This document shows positions 27,520 through 36,687 of a stretch of 56,275 nucleotides of DNA, piece by piece (position 1 is the first letter of the stretch; each line of letters starts with the position of its first letter). The stretch is from assembly GCF_001484965.1 (NCBI RefSeq), contig NZ_LLYY01000030.1, positions 1 to 56,275 on the forward strand. The letters run 5' to 3'. The translations under genes were made by a program, and so were the position numbers. The DNA comes from Shouchella shacheensis. Its GTDB lineage: Bacteria > Bacillota > Bacilli > Bacillales > Bacillaceae_D. The notes under the pieces were generated by a model. The model saw only the letters and a program-made list of their open reading frames with translations, was not told where the DNA came from and made no database searches.

Positions 27520-28628
27520 TTGTCTCCCTCCAGGCCGGTACTGCTCGTTTCCTCTCTTAAAGAAATCTGCGGTTTTGTGCATGAGCTCGTCATTTTGTAA
27601 TGTTCGCCTCTCTCAGAAGCATAGTGAAAGCCGTGCATCATCTCTAGTACATGGTAGGAGAGGTCTCCGCTTGCTCTCGGCGTGCGCCCTTCCAAAATCG
27701 CTGCTGCCATGTCCGCTAGTCCCACCCCCCGGCTGTTGTCTGTGTGCCCATACTGAGAAGGAACAAAATTCCATTCCTCGTCTTTTTCGCCACGGACGAA
27801 CACGTCTCCTCCAAATTGGTTCGGATCGGGTACAGACAGACTCCCCTCTGTTCCGTATATTTCAATATGAGGCAACCGATGATGCCATGTGTCAAAACTA
27901 GTAATAATGGAAGCAACGGCTCCGCTAGTAAAATCGATGATGCCATTGATTTGGGTAGGTGTTTTCACAATAATGCTTTCACCCGCAAGCGGCTGACTGG
28001 AAATACGTCGCTCCTGATAGGCCATACCAGTGGAACCGGTCACTCTCTTTGCTGGACCCATCATGTTCACAAGTGCTGTTAAGTAGTAAGGCCCCATATC
28101 AAACATAGGACCGGCTCCCTCTTGATAATAAAAATGCGGGTCAGGATGCCAATGCTCATGTCCATGATTCATCATAAAGGCGGTAGCAGATATGGGGGTG
28201 CCGATTCTTCCTGCTTCAATGATGCTTCGGGCCGTTTGATGAGCACCGCCTAAAAAGGTATCTGGGGCATTTCCTACAAGCAGCCCTTTTGCTTTTGCGA
28301 GTTCTAGAATTTGCTTTCCCTCATCCAATGTAATCGCAAGCGGCTTTTCGCCGTAGACGTGTTTGCCTGCCGAGAGAGCCGCTAGCGCAATTTCCGCATG
28401 GACAGCCGGAATCGTCAAGTTCAATACAAGCTCGATCTCCTCGTCCCTAATCAACTCTTCTACCGAGAGTACACGGTCAATGCCATACTTCTCGGCCTGC
28501 TGTTCTGCCCGGCCTCTATTAATGTCAGCGACAGCTTCAATTGAAAATGAAGAGAAGCGGCTCGCATTCTCTAAATAAATCGAACTGATATTGCCACAAC
28601 CGATGATTCCTACTTTAATTGGTTCCAT
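27516..28628 (-). CDS. Gfo/Idh/MocA family oxidoreductase (2)
   Basis: A 370-residue protein of the same fold but only distantly related to its neighbour: KVGIIGCGNISSIYLENA at residues 5-22, GEKPLAITLDEG near 94 and GPMFDMGPYYLTALVNMMGP near 178. The EKP catalytic lysine is present. The C-terminal substrate domain differs, implying another substrate or step. Start 28628 is preceded by a purine-rich stretch (AAGGAGAC). It ends in a four-base ATGA overlap with gene (1). Middle gene of the ThuA-Gfo-Gfo operon. Confidence 0.88.
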   Translation of the reverse strand: MEPIKVGIIGCGNISSIYLENASRFSSFSIEAVADINRGRAEQQAEKYGIDRVLSVEELIRDEEIELVLNLTIPAVHAEIALAALSAGKHVYGEKPLAITLDEGKQILELAKAKGLLVGNAPDTFLGGAHQTARSIIEAGRIGTPISATAFMMNHGHEHWHPDPHFYYQEGAGPMFDMGPYYLTALVNMMGPAKRVTGSTGMAYQERRISSQPLAGESIIVKTPTQINGIIDFTSGAVASIITSFDTWHHRLPHIEIYGTEGSLSVPDPNQFGGDVFVRGEKDEEWNFVPSQYGHTDNSRGVGLADMAAAILEGRTPRASGDLSYHVLEMMHGFHYASERGEHYKMTSSCTKPQISLREETSSTGLEGDK

Positions 28629-28659
28629 AAGTGTTTGTCTCCTTGGATAGAAATTTACT

Positions 28660-29310
28660 TTATCTTGCAGCCCAAACCATGCCTTTTTGCATGAGCTTCG
28701 TCACCTCTGGCATACGCACAATTTCTGCAACATGGCCCAGTGAACAATAGTAGACGTTCCCTTTTCCCCACTTTTTTGTCCATACCACCGGCATATCAAC
28801 CGAGCCATTGCTCGTATGTGGGCCTTCGGCTACAGGAAACCTTGTCGTTGCATGCACGGTCACTGCTGGATCCACATGCATATAATACTGTTCTGATGCT
28901 ACCTCAAAATTTCCCATCCCTTCTGTAAGAGGGTGGTTTGAATCTTTAATTTCCACCGTATGGCGCACGCCATCGTTGCCTGGATGAGCTACCCACTGCC
29001 CTCCAACCATGAATTGATAGTCCGTCGCCATGCGAAAGGAATCCCCCATGCCTCCATGCAAACCAGCAAGTCCGGTGCCGTTCTCCACTGCCGTCATTAG
29101 CGCCTTTAATTGCTCTTCTTCAACCGTCCCCTGTGTCCAATTCGGCACAATCAAATCGTATTCGCCAAGCTCATCCTCAGTTAGAACGCCCAAATGGTCC
29201 GTTACTTTCACTTCAAAGCCTTCACGCAGCAACATTTGTTCTAATAATTGGGCCACCTCTTCTGGCTCATGGCCTTCCCAGCCACCTTGAAATAGCAATG
29301 CTTTCTTCAC
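28660..29310 (-). CDS. ThuA-like domain protein
   Basis: A 216-residue glutamine-amidotransferase-like (ThuA) domain. It opens KALLFQGGWEGHEPEEVAQLLE, has YDLIVPNWTQGTV (about 53-65), GLAGLHGGMGDSF (about 79-91) and the late VVWTKKWGKGNVYYCSLGH (about 180-200). ThuA proteins lack the catalytic cysteine of amidotransferases and function with Gfo/Idh dehydrogenases in oxidation of trehalose-like sugars (ThuAB). Here two such dehydrogenases lie downstream. First gene of the operon; start 29310 behind AGAAGGAGTGG is GTG. Confidence 0.88.
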   Translation of the reverse strand: MKKALLFQGGWEGHEPEEVAQLLEQMLLREGFEVKVTDHLGVLTEDELGEYDLIVPNWTQGTVEEEQLKALMTAVENGTGLAGLHGGMGDSFRMATDYQFMVGGQWVAHPGNDGVRHTVEIKDSNHPLTEGMGNFEVASEQYYMHVDPAVTVHATTRFPVAEGPHTSNGSVDMPVVWTKKWGKGNVYYCSLGHVAEIVRMPEVTKLMQKGMVWAAR

Positions 29311-29454
29311 AAGAATCCACTCCTTCTATCATCGTTCTTCTACTAACCTTTCACTGATCCTGCCCATCCGGCGTTATGGTTTGGCGGCTAGCAAGAAACA
29401 TAGACGTAACCGGTAAATAAGATTTTGTATGAATCATTCCATTAATGATAGCGC

Positions 29455-29474
29455 ATTCATTTTTCGGAATGAAT
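29455..29474. repeat. Inverted repeat upstream of ThuA operon
   Basis: ATTCATT and AATGAAT, seven-base arms around TTTCGG, about 150 bases upstream of the ThuA operon and 300 bases upstream of xylR. Possibly an operator. The 463-base gap 29311-29773 otherwise holds only the xylR promoter region; no gene is seen. Confidence 0.4.
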
Positions 29475-29659
29475 ACACGATGGCGTTAACAACCATGTTT
29501 AGTTTCAACATTTCATTAACCAGACATTTTCGCATCATTGGGAGAACTCCGATTTTAAAATTTTTACTGATTCAAATGTCCAACGCATCTTTTTACACCC
29601 GAGCTGATGTTATTCATAAGTTAATTTGACAAAATTGCCTTTTGAGTTCAACCGTCTAC

Positions 29660-29680
29660 TTTGTTTTAAATACAAACTAA
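29660..29680. promoter_or_regulatory. XylR operator-like site upstream of xylR
   Basis: TTTGTTTT, five bases, CAAACTAA: the same 8-5-8 layout and nearly the same arms as the site in front of xylA (33876-33896). Confidence 0.5.
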
Positions 29681-29708
29681 GTTAACCCAATTTTACTTCC
29701 CTCAGAAG

Positions 29709-29755
29709 TTGTTGTCAACGCTTTTTATCGGTTATACTGTTTAAGTATTAAACAA
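29709..29755 (+). promoter_or_regulatory. xylR promoter with overlapping palindrome
   Basis: TTGTTG (29709-29714), 18 bases, TATACT (29733-29738). Immediately downstream, TGTTTAA-GTA-TTAAACA (29739-29755) is a perfect seven-base-arm palindrome at the likely transcription start, where a repressor would block its own gene. Confidence 0.55.
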
Positions 29756-29773
29756 AGATAGAAGGTGTAACTT

Positions 29774-30949
29774 GTGCCCATTGTTGACCACGAACTAATG
29801 AAAGACTTTAATAAATCCACCGTTTTTCGCCTTATAAAGACGCACCATCCGATTTCCAGAGCGGAAATTGCCAAAAAAAGCGGACTTAATAAAGCTACGG
29901 TCTCTACGCTGGTTTCGCAACTCATTGATGCCCAATTTGTCTATGAAATTGGCACCGGTCATTCAAGCGGAGGAAGAAAACCAGTGCTTCTCTATTATAA
30001 TCAAGCAGCGAGCTATGCCGTCAGCATTGACATCGGGGTAAACAGTCTTATTGGCGTTCTTACTGATTTATCTGGGAAAATTCTTTTTCAAGAATCGACT
30101 CAATTGACCAGCCGAGCTTTTAAAAACGTTCTGACAGAGACAGAATCTCTCATACACACCCTTATTAAAAAGGCGCCTGCAAGTCCTTATGGCATTTGCG
30201 GCATCGCCATTGGGGTCCCTGGCATTATTGAATCAGATGGGAAAATTCTGCTTGCACCAAATCTAGGCTGGGAAGATGTCGATTTAAAAACACCTCTCGA
30301 GCAAACGTTTCAAATTCCTGTTGTCGTTGAAAATGAAGCGAATGCAGGGGCCTATGGAGAAAAATTGTATGGGGCCGGAAAGGCCTTCTCCAATCTCGCT
30401 TATGTGAGCATAAGTGTAGGTATTGGAACAGGGCAAATTATTAACGAACAGATTTTCAAAGGCGGGAAGGGGTATGCCGGTGAATTTGGCCATATGTCTA
30501 TCGACCTTAATGGCAAGCGCTGTAGGTGTGGCAACAAAGGATGTTGGGAGCTTTATTGTTCTGAGAACATTCTTTTGGAAACAGCTGCTTCTAAACTAGG
30601 GATGAAAGCCATTCGTTTTGAAGAAATACTCGCTAAAGCCAATGCTCAAAATCCGCAAGTGCTGAATGTTTTAGCGTCAGTTGGCCATTCGCTCGGAGTC
30701 GGCCTTATATCGATTATGCATACGATGAACCCCGAAGCCATTATTATTGGAAATCGCTTTTCATTGTTAAAAGACTTTTTACTTAACCCAATTCTTGATG
30801 TCCTTACAAAACAGCTCCCTTCCTATCAGCAGAATGCTACTTCCATTTTATTTTCTGAACTTGGGCAAACATCCAGCGTTCTCGGCGGGGCGTCATTTGT
30901 TATTGAACAATTTTTAAACAGCCACCGCATTAATTTTTCGATAAGCTAG
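29774..30949 (+). CDS. xylR: XylR, ROK family xylose repressor
   Basis: The 391-residue protein has an N-terminal winged HTH (about 10-70; ISRAEIAKKSGLNKATVSTLVSQLI) and a ROK sugar-binding domain. ROK features are DIGVNSLIGVLTDLSG (about 87-102), GVPGIIESDGKI (about 150), ENEANAGAYGE (about 188) and the zinc motif GHMSIDLNGKRCRCGNKGCWE (CxCGxxGCxE). Length and layout are those of Bacillus XylR, which releases its operator on binding xylose. It starts at GTG 29774 with AAGGTG upstream. It lies between the ThuA operon (divergent) and xylBA (convergent). The gene order differs from the divergent xylR-xylAB layout of B. subtilis. Confidence 0.92.
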   Translation: MPIVDHELMKDFNKSTVFRLIKTHHPISRAEIAKKSGLNKATVSTLVSQLIDAQFVYEIGTGHSSGGRKPVLLYYNQAASYAVSIDIGVNSLIGVLTDLSGKILFQESTQLTSRAFKNVLTETESLIHTLIKKAPASPYGICGIAIGVPGIIESDGKILLAPNLGWEDVDLKTPLEQTFQIPVVVENEANAGAYGEKLYGAGKAFSNLAYVSISVGIGTGQIINEQIFKGGKGYAGEFGHMSIDLNGKRCRCGNKGCWELYCSENILLETAASKLGMKAIRFEEILAKANAQNPQVLNVLASVGHSLGVGLISIMHTMNPEAIIIGNRFSLLKDFLLNPILDVLTKQLPSYQQNATSILFSELGQTSSVLGGASFVIEQFLNSHRINFSIS

Positions 30950-30981
30950 AAAAGCGAACTGCCCAAGCAGATCGCTTTTTT
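30950..30981 (+). terminator. Terminator of xylR
   Basis: AAAAGCGA / TCGCTTTT around a 14-base loop, with a T-run; immediately after the stop. Serves xylR and possibly xylB from the other side. Confidence 0.85.
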
Positions 30982-31009
30982 AATTACGGAGATCTTTACC
31001 GCCTTCCGT

Positions 31010-32509
31010 TCACAACCGGAAAGCCGCAAGCTGTTTGTTCAATTCAGCAGTAGCTGGATACACTTGGCGATAGAGCTCAAATAATGTTTCATAGACAGCT
31101 ACTCGTTCTGGATCAGGATGATAGAGCGCCTCTTCTTGCAAAAAGGCATCCGCACAGGCTTTCAGTGATTCAAACCAGCCACAACCATAAGCAGCAAGCA
31201 TCGCTGCCCCCATTCCGGGCCCTTGCTCACTGGCAAGCTTAATCATTTTTGCGTTAAAAATATCCGCTTGCATCTGCAGCCACGCTTTGTTTTTAACACC
31301 GCCGCCAATGGAAACAATTTCAGTGATGTCTTTGCCTTGGCTACGGAATAGTTCCAGCGATTCCTTTAAGGAAAAAGTAATGCCTTCGAGCACCGCACGG
31401 ACAAAATGCCTTCGTTCATGACTGCCGTCAGCGCCAATAAAACTTGCACGGATGGCCGCATCAGCATGAGGCGTCCGCTCTCCAGCAAGGTAAGGCGTAA
31501 ACAACAGTCCGCCAGAGCCGGGGGGAACAGAATCCACATCGGCAAGAAGCGTACTGAACTCTTCCTTTTTGGCAAATACGTTTTTAAACCAGCTAAGACT
31601 ATATCCAGCGGCCAGTGTCACCCCCATTGTATAATAAGCATCTGGTGCCCCGTGGTTAAAATAATGCACCTTGCCTTGGTAATCTTTGTCTCCATTTGTT
31701 TCATAAGAGAGAACAACCCCAGATGTGCCAATGCTGCAAAGGGTTTTGCCTTCTTCTAAAATGCCGGCTCCGATTGCTCCGCATGCGTTATCCGCCCCTC
31801 CCGCAAAAAGTCGAGTAGAGGGAGAGAGCCCTGTTGCCAGAGCAATCTCTTCCTTCACAAGACCGATGTCTGCATGTGATTCTACGAGTGGAGGGCAGAG
31901 AGATTCATCAATTTCAAACATACGGCATAGTTCCTTGCTCCACTCTTGCCTGGTAATATCAAGCAAAAGCGTGCCTGCAGCATCGGATAAATCCATGTGA
32001 AGCGTGCCAGCCAGCTTTAAACGAAGATAATCTTTCGGCAGTACAAACGTCGCTGCTTTTTCATAGATTTCCGGTTCATGCTCCTTGACCCAGAGCAACT
32101 TCGGCAGCGTGAACCCTTCAAGTGCAGGGTTTTTTGCCAGTTGGTGAAGGCGTTTAGCGCCCATCTCTTCATAAATCTGTTTGCATTGTTCGGTCGTACG
32201 CGTGTCGTTCCAAAGAATCGCTGGCCGCAGGACTTCCTCCTGTTCATCAAGCAGCACCAGCCCGTGCATCTGTCCAGAAAAACTCATGCCTTCAATTTCA
32301 GCAGGGTCGCCTTCAAATGCCTCGATCAGCTCAGTAAGCCCAGCAACCGTCTGTTCCATCCAATCATTGGGATCTTGTTCGCTGTAGCCTGACTTCACTT
32401 GCATCAACGGCAAGTCCTTCGCCGTTTCTTGAACGACTTCCCCTGTTTGGCTGACCAAAAGTAGCTTTACGGCGCTTGTGCCCAGATCAATTCCTATGAC
32501 GTATTTCAT
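31010..32509 (-). CDS. xylB: Xylulokinase
   Basis: The 499-residue FGGY kinase phosphorylates D-xylulose to xylulose 5-phosphate. Phosphate-1 motif GIDLGTSAVKLLL (residues 5-17); MHGLVLLDEQEEVLRPAILWNDTRT is the xylulokinase-type substrate segment (about 79-103); catalytic Asp lies in GGADNACGAIGAGI (about 237); ATP-binding GTSGVVLSYE and IVSIGGGVKNKAWLQMQADI are further on. Length is normal. It starts 14 bases after the xylA stop, giving a xylA-xylB operon that ends in the region between xylB and the convergent xylR. Confidence 0.96.
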   Translation of the reverse strand: MKYVIGIDLGTSAVKLLLVSQTGEVVQETAKDLPLMQVKSGYSEQDPNDWMEQTVAGLTELIEAFEGDPAEIEGMSFSGQMHGLVLLDEQEEVLRPAILWNDTRTTEQCKQIYEEMGAKRLHQLAKNPALEGFTLPKLLWVKEHEPEIYEKAATFVLPKDYLRLKLAGTLHMDLSDAAGTLLLDITRQEWSKELCRMFEIDESLCPPLVESHADIGLVKEEIALATGLSPSTRLFAGGADNACGAIGAGILEEGKTLCSIGTSGVVLSYETNGDKDYQGKVHYFNHGAPDAYYTMGVTLAAGYSLSWFKNVFAKKEEFSTLLADVDSVPPGSGGLLFTPYLAGERTPHADAAIRASFIGADGSHERRHFVRAVLEGITFSLKESLELFRSQGKDITEIVSIGGGVKNKAWLQMQADIFNAKMIKLASEQGPGMGAAMLAAYGCGWFESLKACADAFLQEEALYHPDPERVAVYETLFELYRQVYPATAELNKQLAAFRL

Positions 32510-32523
32510 CGTGCCCTCGCCCC

Positions 32524-33849
32524 CTAGTTTCCCGCATAGGCGTTCAATAGATATTGATTAATCGTTGCCTTAATGCGCTCTACCCGTCCAGAACGGTTTT
32601 TAATCTCACCAAGGCTTAATGCATGCTCTTCCAGCTTGCGGAAGTCTGTCTTTCCTTCCACAATCTCAAGACCGATGCCTGCACTGTAGCTTTGGTAACG
32701 CTCCTTAACAACTTCATCAAGCACACCATCATTAATCATGTTTTGTGCGACTCTTAAGCCAATGGCAAAGCTGTCCATTCCCGCAATATGAGCAAGGAAT
32801 AAATCATCTGACTCAAAGGAGCCTCTGCGCACTTTCGCATCAAAGTTCAATCCACCACGACCAAGCCCGCCATTTTTCAGGATTTCATACATCGCAAGTG
32901 TTGTTGAGTACAAATCAGTCGGAAATTCATCCGTATCCCAGCCAAGAAGCGGATCTCCTTGGTTGGCATCAACGGAACCAAGCATATTGTGAATTCGTGC
33001 ATAACGGAGCTCATGTTCAAATGTATGGCCGGCAAGCGTTGCGTGGTTGGCTTCAATGTTGAATTTAAATTGATCTTGCAATCCATAGTTCTGCAAGAAC
33101 GCATAACCCGTGGCAACATCGAAGTCATATTGATGTGTGGTCGGCTCTTTCGGTTTAGGCTCGATTAGGAACTGCGCATCAAATCCAATTTCCTTTGCAT
33201 AATCAACAGCCATACGGAAGAACCTGCCGAGATTATCCATTTCCAGTTTTAAATCTGTATTCAAAAGCGATTCATACCCTTCGCGTCCGCCCCAGAACAC
33301 ATAGTTCTCACCGCCTAATTCTTTGCCGATTTCCAACCCTTTTTTCACTTTTGCTGCTGAATACGCAAAGACATCGGCATTATTTGAAGATGCGGCACCG
33401 CTTACAAAACGCGGATTTGTAAAATTATTGGCTGTATTCCAAAGCAGCTTTGTTTTGCTATCTTTCATATAGTCTTTCATCATGGCCACAATAACGTCTA
33501 GGTTATCGTATGTTTCGTTAAGGTTTTTTCCTTCTGGAGCAATATCAACATCGTGAAAGCAAAAGTAAGGAACGTTCAGCTTCTCAAAAAATTCAAAAGC
33601 CGCTTCCACACGCGCTTTTGCAAGGTCCATCCCTTTGTAGTGCCCCCACGGACGAAGAGCTGTACCAACGCCAAATGGGTCAGATAAGTCTTCTGTAAAC
33701 GTGTGCCAATAGGCAATGCTGAAACGAAGGGTTTCTTCCAATGTTTTTCCGTGAATCGTTTCTTCAGGATTGTAAAATTTAAAGGCAAAAGGGTTCGCTG
33801 ACTTTGGTCCTTCATAAGCAATTTGGTTCACAGTTGGAAAATAACTCAT
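32524..33849 (-). CDS. xylA: Xylose isomerase
   Basis: A 441-residue class II xylose isomerase, converting D-xylose to D-xylulose in the cytoplasm. Key motifs: catalytic His in [13 protein letters not shown] (about residue 101), [12 protein letters not shown] (about 187), the metal and lysine motif [16 protein letters not shown] (about 230), [14 protein letters not shown] (about 268) and [14 protein letters not shown] (about 335). The usual N-terminal insert of class II is present. First gene of the xylAB operon; an operator-like palindrome lies 27 bases upstream of the start. The flanking ABC importer and alpha-xylosidase feed xylose to it. Confidence 0.97.
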   Translation of the reverse strand: MSYFPTVNQIAYEGPKSANPFAFKFYNPEETIHGKTLEETLRFSIAYWHTFTEDLSDPFGVGTALRPWGHYKGMDLAKARVEAAFEFFEKLNVPYFCFHDVDIAPEGKNLNETYDNLDVIVAMMKDYMKDSKTKLLWNTANNFTNPRFVSGAASSNNADVFAYSAAKVKKGLEIGKELGGENYVFWGGREGYESLLNTDLKLEMDNLGRFFRMAVDYAKEIGFDAQFLIEPKPKEPTTHQYDFDVATGYAFLQNYGLQDQFKFNIEANHATLAGHTFEHELRYARIHNMLGSVDANQGDPLLGWDTDEFPTDLYSTTLAMYEILKNGGLGRGGLNFDAKVRRGSFESDDLFLAHIAGMDSFAIGLRVAQNMINDGVLDEVVKERYQSYSAGIGLEIVEGKTDFRKLEEHALSLGEIKNRSGRVERIKATINQYLLNAYAGN

Positions 33850-33875
33850 TGGTCTCAGCCTCTCTCTTTGATTGG

Positions 33876-33896
33876 TTTGTTTATTATCTAAACTAA
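33876..33896. promoter_or_regulatory. XylR operator-like site of xylAB
   Basis: TTTGTTTA, five bases, TAAACTAA; seven of eight arm positions pair. It resembles the TTAGTTTG-type operator of Bacillus XylR and a second copy upstream of xylR. Confidence 0.6.
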
Positions 33897-34043
33897 GATT
33901 AGCTTATTTTTAGGAAGGGCGTCAATGAAAAGATTGGGGGAATGAAGGAAGTTCTTCCACATACTTTGTATTGGCTTAATAACTAAAAACTCTGTCCCGT
34001 CTGTCCCACCCTGTTAATGTCGTCTGTTCCTTAGAAGCTGACT

Positions 34044-34081
34044 CGTGCTTAATCCCGCTGTAAACAGCGGGATTAAGCACG
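34044..34081. repeat. Perfect 17-bp-stem hairpin downstream of Gfo/Idh (3)
   Basis: CGTGCTTAATCCCGCTG, TAAA, CAGCGGGATTAAGCACG. On the minus strand, in line with the upstream gene, no T-run follows. It lies in the 284-base gap between Gfo/Idh (3) and xylA, which shows no gene. Confidence 0.7.
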
Positions 34082-34133
34082 TGACACCCCTTTTTTCTTC
34101 ATATTTCGCTCCCTTGTGTACCTAAATAGACGT

Positions 34134-35138
34134 CTATTGTAAATGATGGCTCAGCACGACTTTTTCGCCCGTTTTTGCTGCAGCGATCGCCGCAGCTGTT
34201 AACTCAATGCTTTTTATATTATCTTCGATTGATGTTGGCGGGATAGTGTCTTTGAGAATGGAATGTATGAATAATTCCAAAGAGACTAGCCGATCCGTTA
34301 ATTCTCTTGTTTTTATAGGCACCTCCTTCGGTTTATCATCTTCGTCATCATAGAGAAAGACGCGGTCATCAACCAACTCAATTGCTCCTTTTTTTCCAAC
34401 AAGACGCAGTTCGCCATTCCAAGGCGTTTTTCTTCCTTTTCCGGCCCATCTTCCCGTATAGCTTACTCGTATCTCTTGTTCAAACATAAGATTCACATTG
34501 GCGTGCGGCATTCCTTTAAACCAGCTCCACGAAGGGCGAAAGCTCGTCGCTGTTATTTCTGTGACTTCCTTTTCTAGTAAATAGCGGAGGATATCAAAAT
34601 GGTGGATTGACATGTCTTGTAATAAAATGTTCTCGTACTCATCCCTCCACCCGCCAAATCGGGTCGCTTTATTAAAGTAGTAATCGCCATATTCAACCTC
34701 ACCGATGGCTCCTTGTATCAACAACTCTTTAACCGTTTGAATTTGCGAGTTCCAACGGTAGTTTTGGCTGATCATAACTTTTTTCGGATGTTTTTTCGTA
34801 AATGCCAACAAGCGCCTCCCCTCTTCTAGTGTGTTCGTGAGCGGCTTTTCCATCATTACATGGAGCCCATGTTTAATCGCAAGTTTTGCCAAAGATGCAT
34901 GGGTCGAAGGAGGTGTCACAATTAGAATAAAGTCTGCTTCAACAACCTCTAGAGCCTCTTCCAATCCTTTAAACGTTTGTACTTGGTTTGTTGCTCGATG
35001 TTTCGCTGCTTCTAGACTGCCGTCTAGCTGATCCACTACCGCGACAACCTCAACACCCTCATATGTCTGAATCAATTCAAACCACGAAAGACCAAACCCT
35101 CCCACACCTACTTGTATTACTTTCAATGGATTTTCCAT
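34134..35138 (-). CDS. Gfo/Idh/MocA family oxidoreductase (3)
   Basis: About 334 residues. It starts LKVIQVGVGGFGLSWFE (Rossmann loop), has MMEKPLTNTLEEG (catalytic EKP near residue 92) and LLQDMSIHHFDILRYLLEK (about 173-191) where the barrel side chains bind substrate. The C-terminus is shorter than in the two copies at 26350-28628, and it differs from them throughout. ATG 35138 has AAGGGGG upstream; the 14-codon extension to 35180 is not supported. It is located between the ABC importer and xylA on the same strand and may reduce or oxidise a sugar imported with xylosides. Confidence 0.85.
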   Translation of the reverse strand: MENPLKVIQVGVGGFGLSWFELIQTYEGVEVVAVVDQLDGSLEAAKHRATNQVQTFKGLEEALEVVEADFILIVTPPSTHASLAKLAIKHGLHVMMEKPLTNTLEEGRRLLAFTKKHPKKVMISQNYRWNSQIQTVKELLIQGAIGEVEYGDYYFNKATRFGGWRDEYENILLQDMSIHHFDILRYLLEKEVTEITATSFRPSWSWFKGMPHANVNLMFEQEIRVSYTGRWAGKGRKTPWNGELRLVGKKGAIELVDDRVFLYDDEDDKPKEVPIKTRELTDRLVSLELFIHSILKDTIPPTSIEDNIKSIELTAAAIAAAKTGEKVVLSHHLQ

Positions 35139-35195
35139 AAATACCCCCTTATTTTTTGACCATATTGTCGAAACAAACAAAAAAGAACAGCATAG

Positions 35196-35209
35196 TTAAA
35201 GCGTTTACA
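35196..35209. promoter_or_regulatory. Candidate cre site upstream of Gfo/Idh (3)
   Basis: On the minus strand TGTAAACGCTTTAA, one mismatch from the cre consensus (last pair AA rather than CA). Located 57 bases before the Gfo/Idh start; would put the gene under glucose repression. Confidence 0.45.
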
Positions 35210-35324
35210 TTATTTGTTGTTCCTTTCTGTTTCAGACACCTTTGCCTTCAGCCAACAGTCTACAGCGACTTTCACCGTTTGGTCAACCCTAGAGTCTGTG
35301 CACATGCCGGACTCACCCAGAAAC

Positions 35325-35356
35325 GATCAGCAGTCTCTCAAGACTGCCGATCGTAT
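35325..35356 (-). terminator. Terminator-like hairpin after the ABC importer genes
   Basis: ACGATC-A-GCAGTCT / AGACTGC-C-GATCGT: a stem of 13 pairs with one mismatch. Only a weak T-run (CGTTTCT) follows on the minus strand. Confidence 0.6.
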
Positions 35357-35370
35357 CAACAAATGAAGCC

Positions 35371-36654
35371 TTACTCCTGAGCTTCCTCACTCTCTCTCGC
35401 CGTTTCAGCAAGACGCTTGATCGCCTCATCCGTCGTAATGTCTCCAATGAACATAAGCTCATAAATGTCTTCAAGATCCGTCGAAAGACCCGGTATCGCA
35501 AATTCGTAGACAATCGGTCGACCAATTTCAAGCGCATCAAGAAGATAAGACGCGTGTTCCGGTTCTGGATCATCAGTGACTACATGATCTAGGCCATCAA
35601 TGGACGGAATGGAGTTTCCGTTATCAGAAAGCCTAATGTCTTGGCCTGTTTCGGACGTATAGTAAGAGATGAACTTCATCGCTTCTTCTTGGTGCTCCGT
35701 ATTAGCGTTGGCTGCAATGTAACCAGACGTTACAAGCGTTGGCTCCATCTGATTTTCTGTATTGGTTGGCCATGGAATATAATCAAAATCGAGTCCCGCC
35801 TCTGAGAACATCGGTGTGAGCCAGCGCCCCGCACCAACAAGAGCTACTTGATTTGACATGAACATCGCATCTCTCCCTTGCCCTTGTGGAAGCGTTCCGG
35901 AAAAAACAAAGTTCCCTTCCTGAACCATGCGGCTGACAAATTCAATGGCTTCTATCGTCTTCTCATCTGTATCAACGACGACTTTCCCATCTTTTTCAAA
36001 ATCTCCTCCGTTGTTGTAAATCCAAGTATTGACCCCGAATGGTCCCCCATCTTGGACATACCCGTGTTTGCCCGCTTCTTTAAACTGGTCCGTAATTTCT
36101 TCAAGTGTCTCCCATGTCCATTCCCCTTCATCAAAGTACTCTTGTGGAGACTTTACACCGACTTCCTCAAAAACCGAATTGTTATAGTACATCACAAACG
36201 GATTCGCGTCAGGAACTAAACCGTATTTTGTGCCATCTACGTCGGTCGGTCCCCATATGTCTTCTGGGAAATCTTCAATACTTACATACGACTCATCACT
36301 TTCTAAAAACTCGTTGAGTTCCAAAACCGAATTTGTATCAATAAAAGTCGACATCGCGAAATCCTGCACATAAAAAACATCGGGTGCTTGCCCGCCTTGA
36401 AGACGTGTAGTTAAGATCTGCGTGTAATTATCTGTGGGTAGTCCAGATAACTCTACGTGAATCTCTCCTTCATGTTCTTCGTTAAACGAGTCGACCGCAC
36501 GTTGATACACTTTTAGTTCCTCTGGATCTCCCCATGAGACAAAGCTTAAATTAACCTCCTCTCCTTCAGCACTTGTTCCCTCTCCACTTCCACTACACCC
36601 TGTAATGATTACCGCACACCCTACAACCCCAAGCTTTCCAACCCACTTCTTCAT
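35371..36654 (-). CDS. Sugar ABC transporter substrate-binding lipoprotein
   Basis: The 427-residue protein has a lipoprotein signal (MKKWVGKLGVVGCAVIITGC, lipobox ITGC with Cys20) and a Ser/Gly/Glu-rich linker, then a CUT1-type binding domain: QRAVDSFNEEHEGEIHVELSG, LQGGQAPDVFYVQDF, and the YGLVPDANPFVMYYNNSVFEEVG hinge strand. Acidic overall, which suits an alkaliphile surface protein. It is the third ABC gene in the transcript (permease, permease, binding protein), while most such operons place it first. With the alpha-xylosidase next door, an alpha-xyloside is the likely ligand. No ATPase gene is present; it would use a shared MsmX-type ATPase, an inference from family practice. Confidence 0.92.
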   Translation of the reverse strand: MKKWVGKLGVVGCAVIITGCSGSGEGTSAEGEEVNLSFVSWGDPEELKVYQRAVDSFNEEHEGEIHVELSGLPTDNYTQILTTRLQGGQAPDVFYVQDFAMSTFIDTNSVLELNEFLESDESYVSIEDFPEDIWGPTDVDGTKYGLVPDANPFVMYYNNSVFEEVGVKSPQEYFDEGEWTWETLEEITDQFKEAGKHGYVQDGGPFGVNTWIYNNGGDFEKDGKVVVDTDEKTIEAIEFVSRMVQEGNFVFSGTLPQGQGRDAMFMSNQVALVGAGRWLTPMFSEAGLDFDYIPWPTNTENQMEPTLVTSGYIAANANTEHQEEAMKFISYYTSETGQDIRLSDNGNSIPSIDGLDHVVTDDPEPEHASYLLDALEIGRPIVYEFAIPGLSTDLEDIYELMFIGDITTDEAIKRLAETARESEEAQE

Positions 36655-36687
36655 TGTTTCTCCTCCCTTATAGATATGACTGTTGAA

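Noticed and set aside
29429-29629. 66-codon frame upstream of xylR
   Set aside because: Covers operator-like palindromes and has no ribosome site or family.
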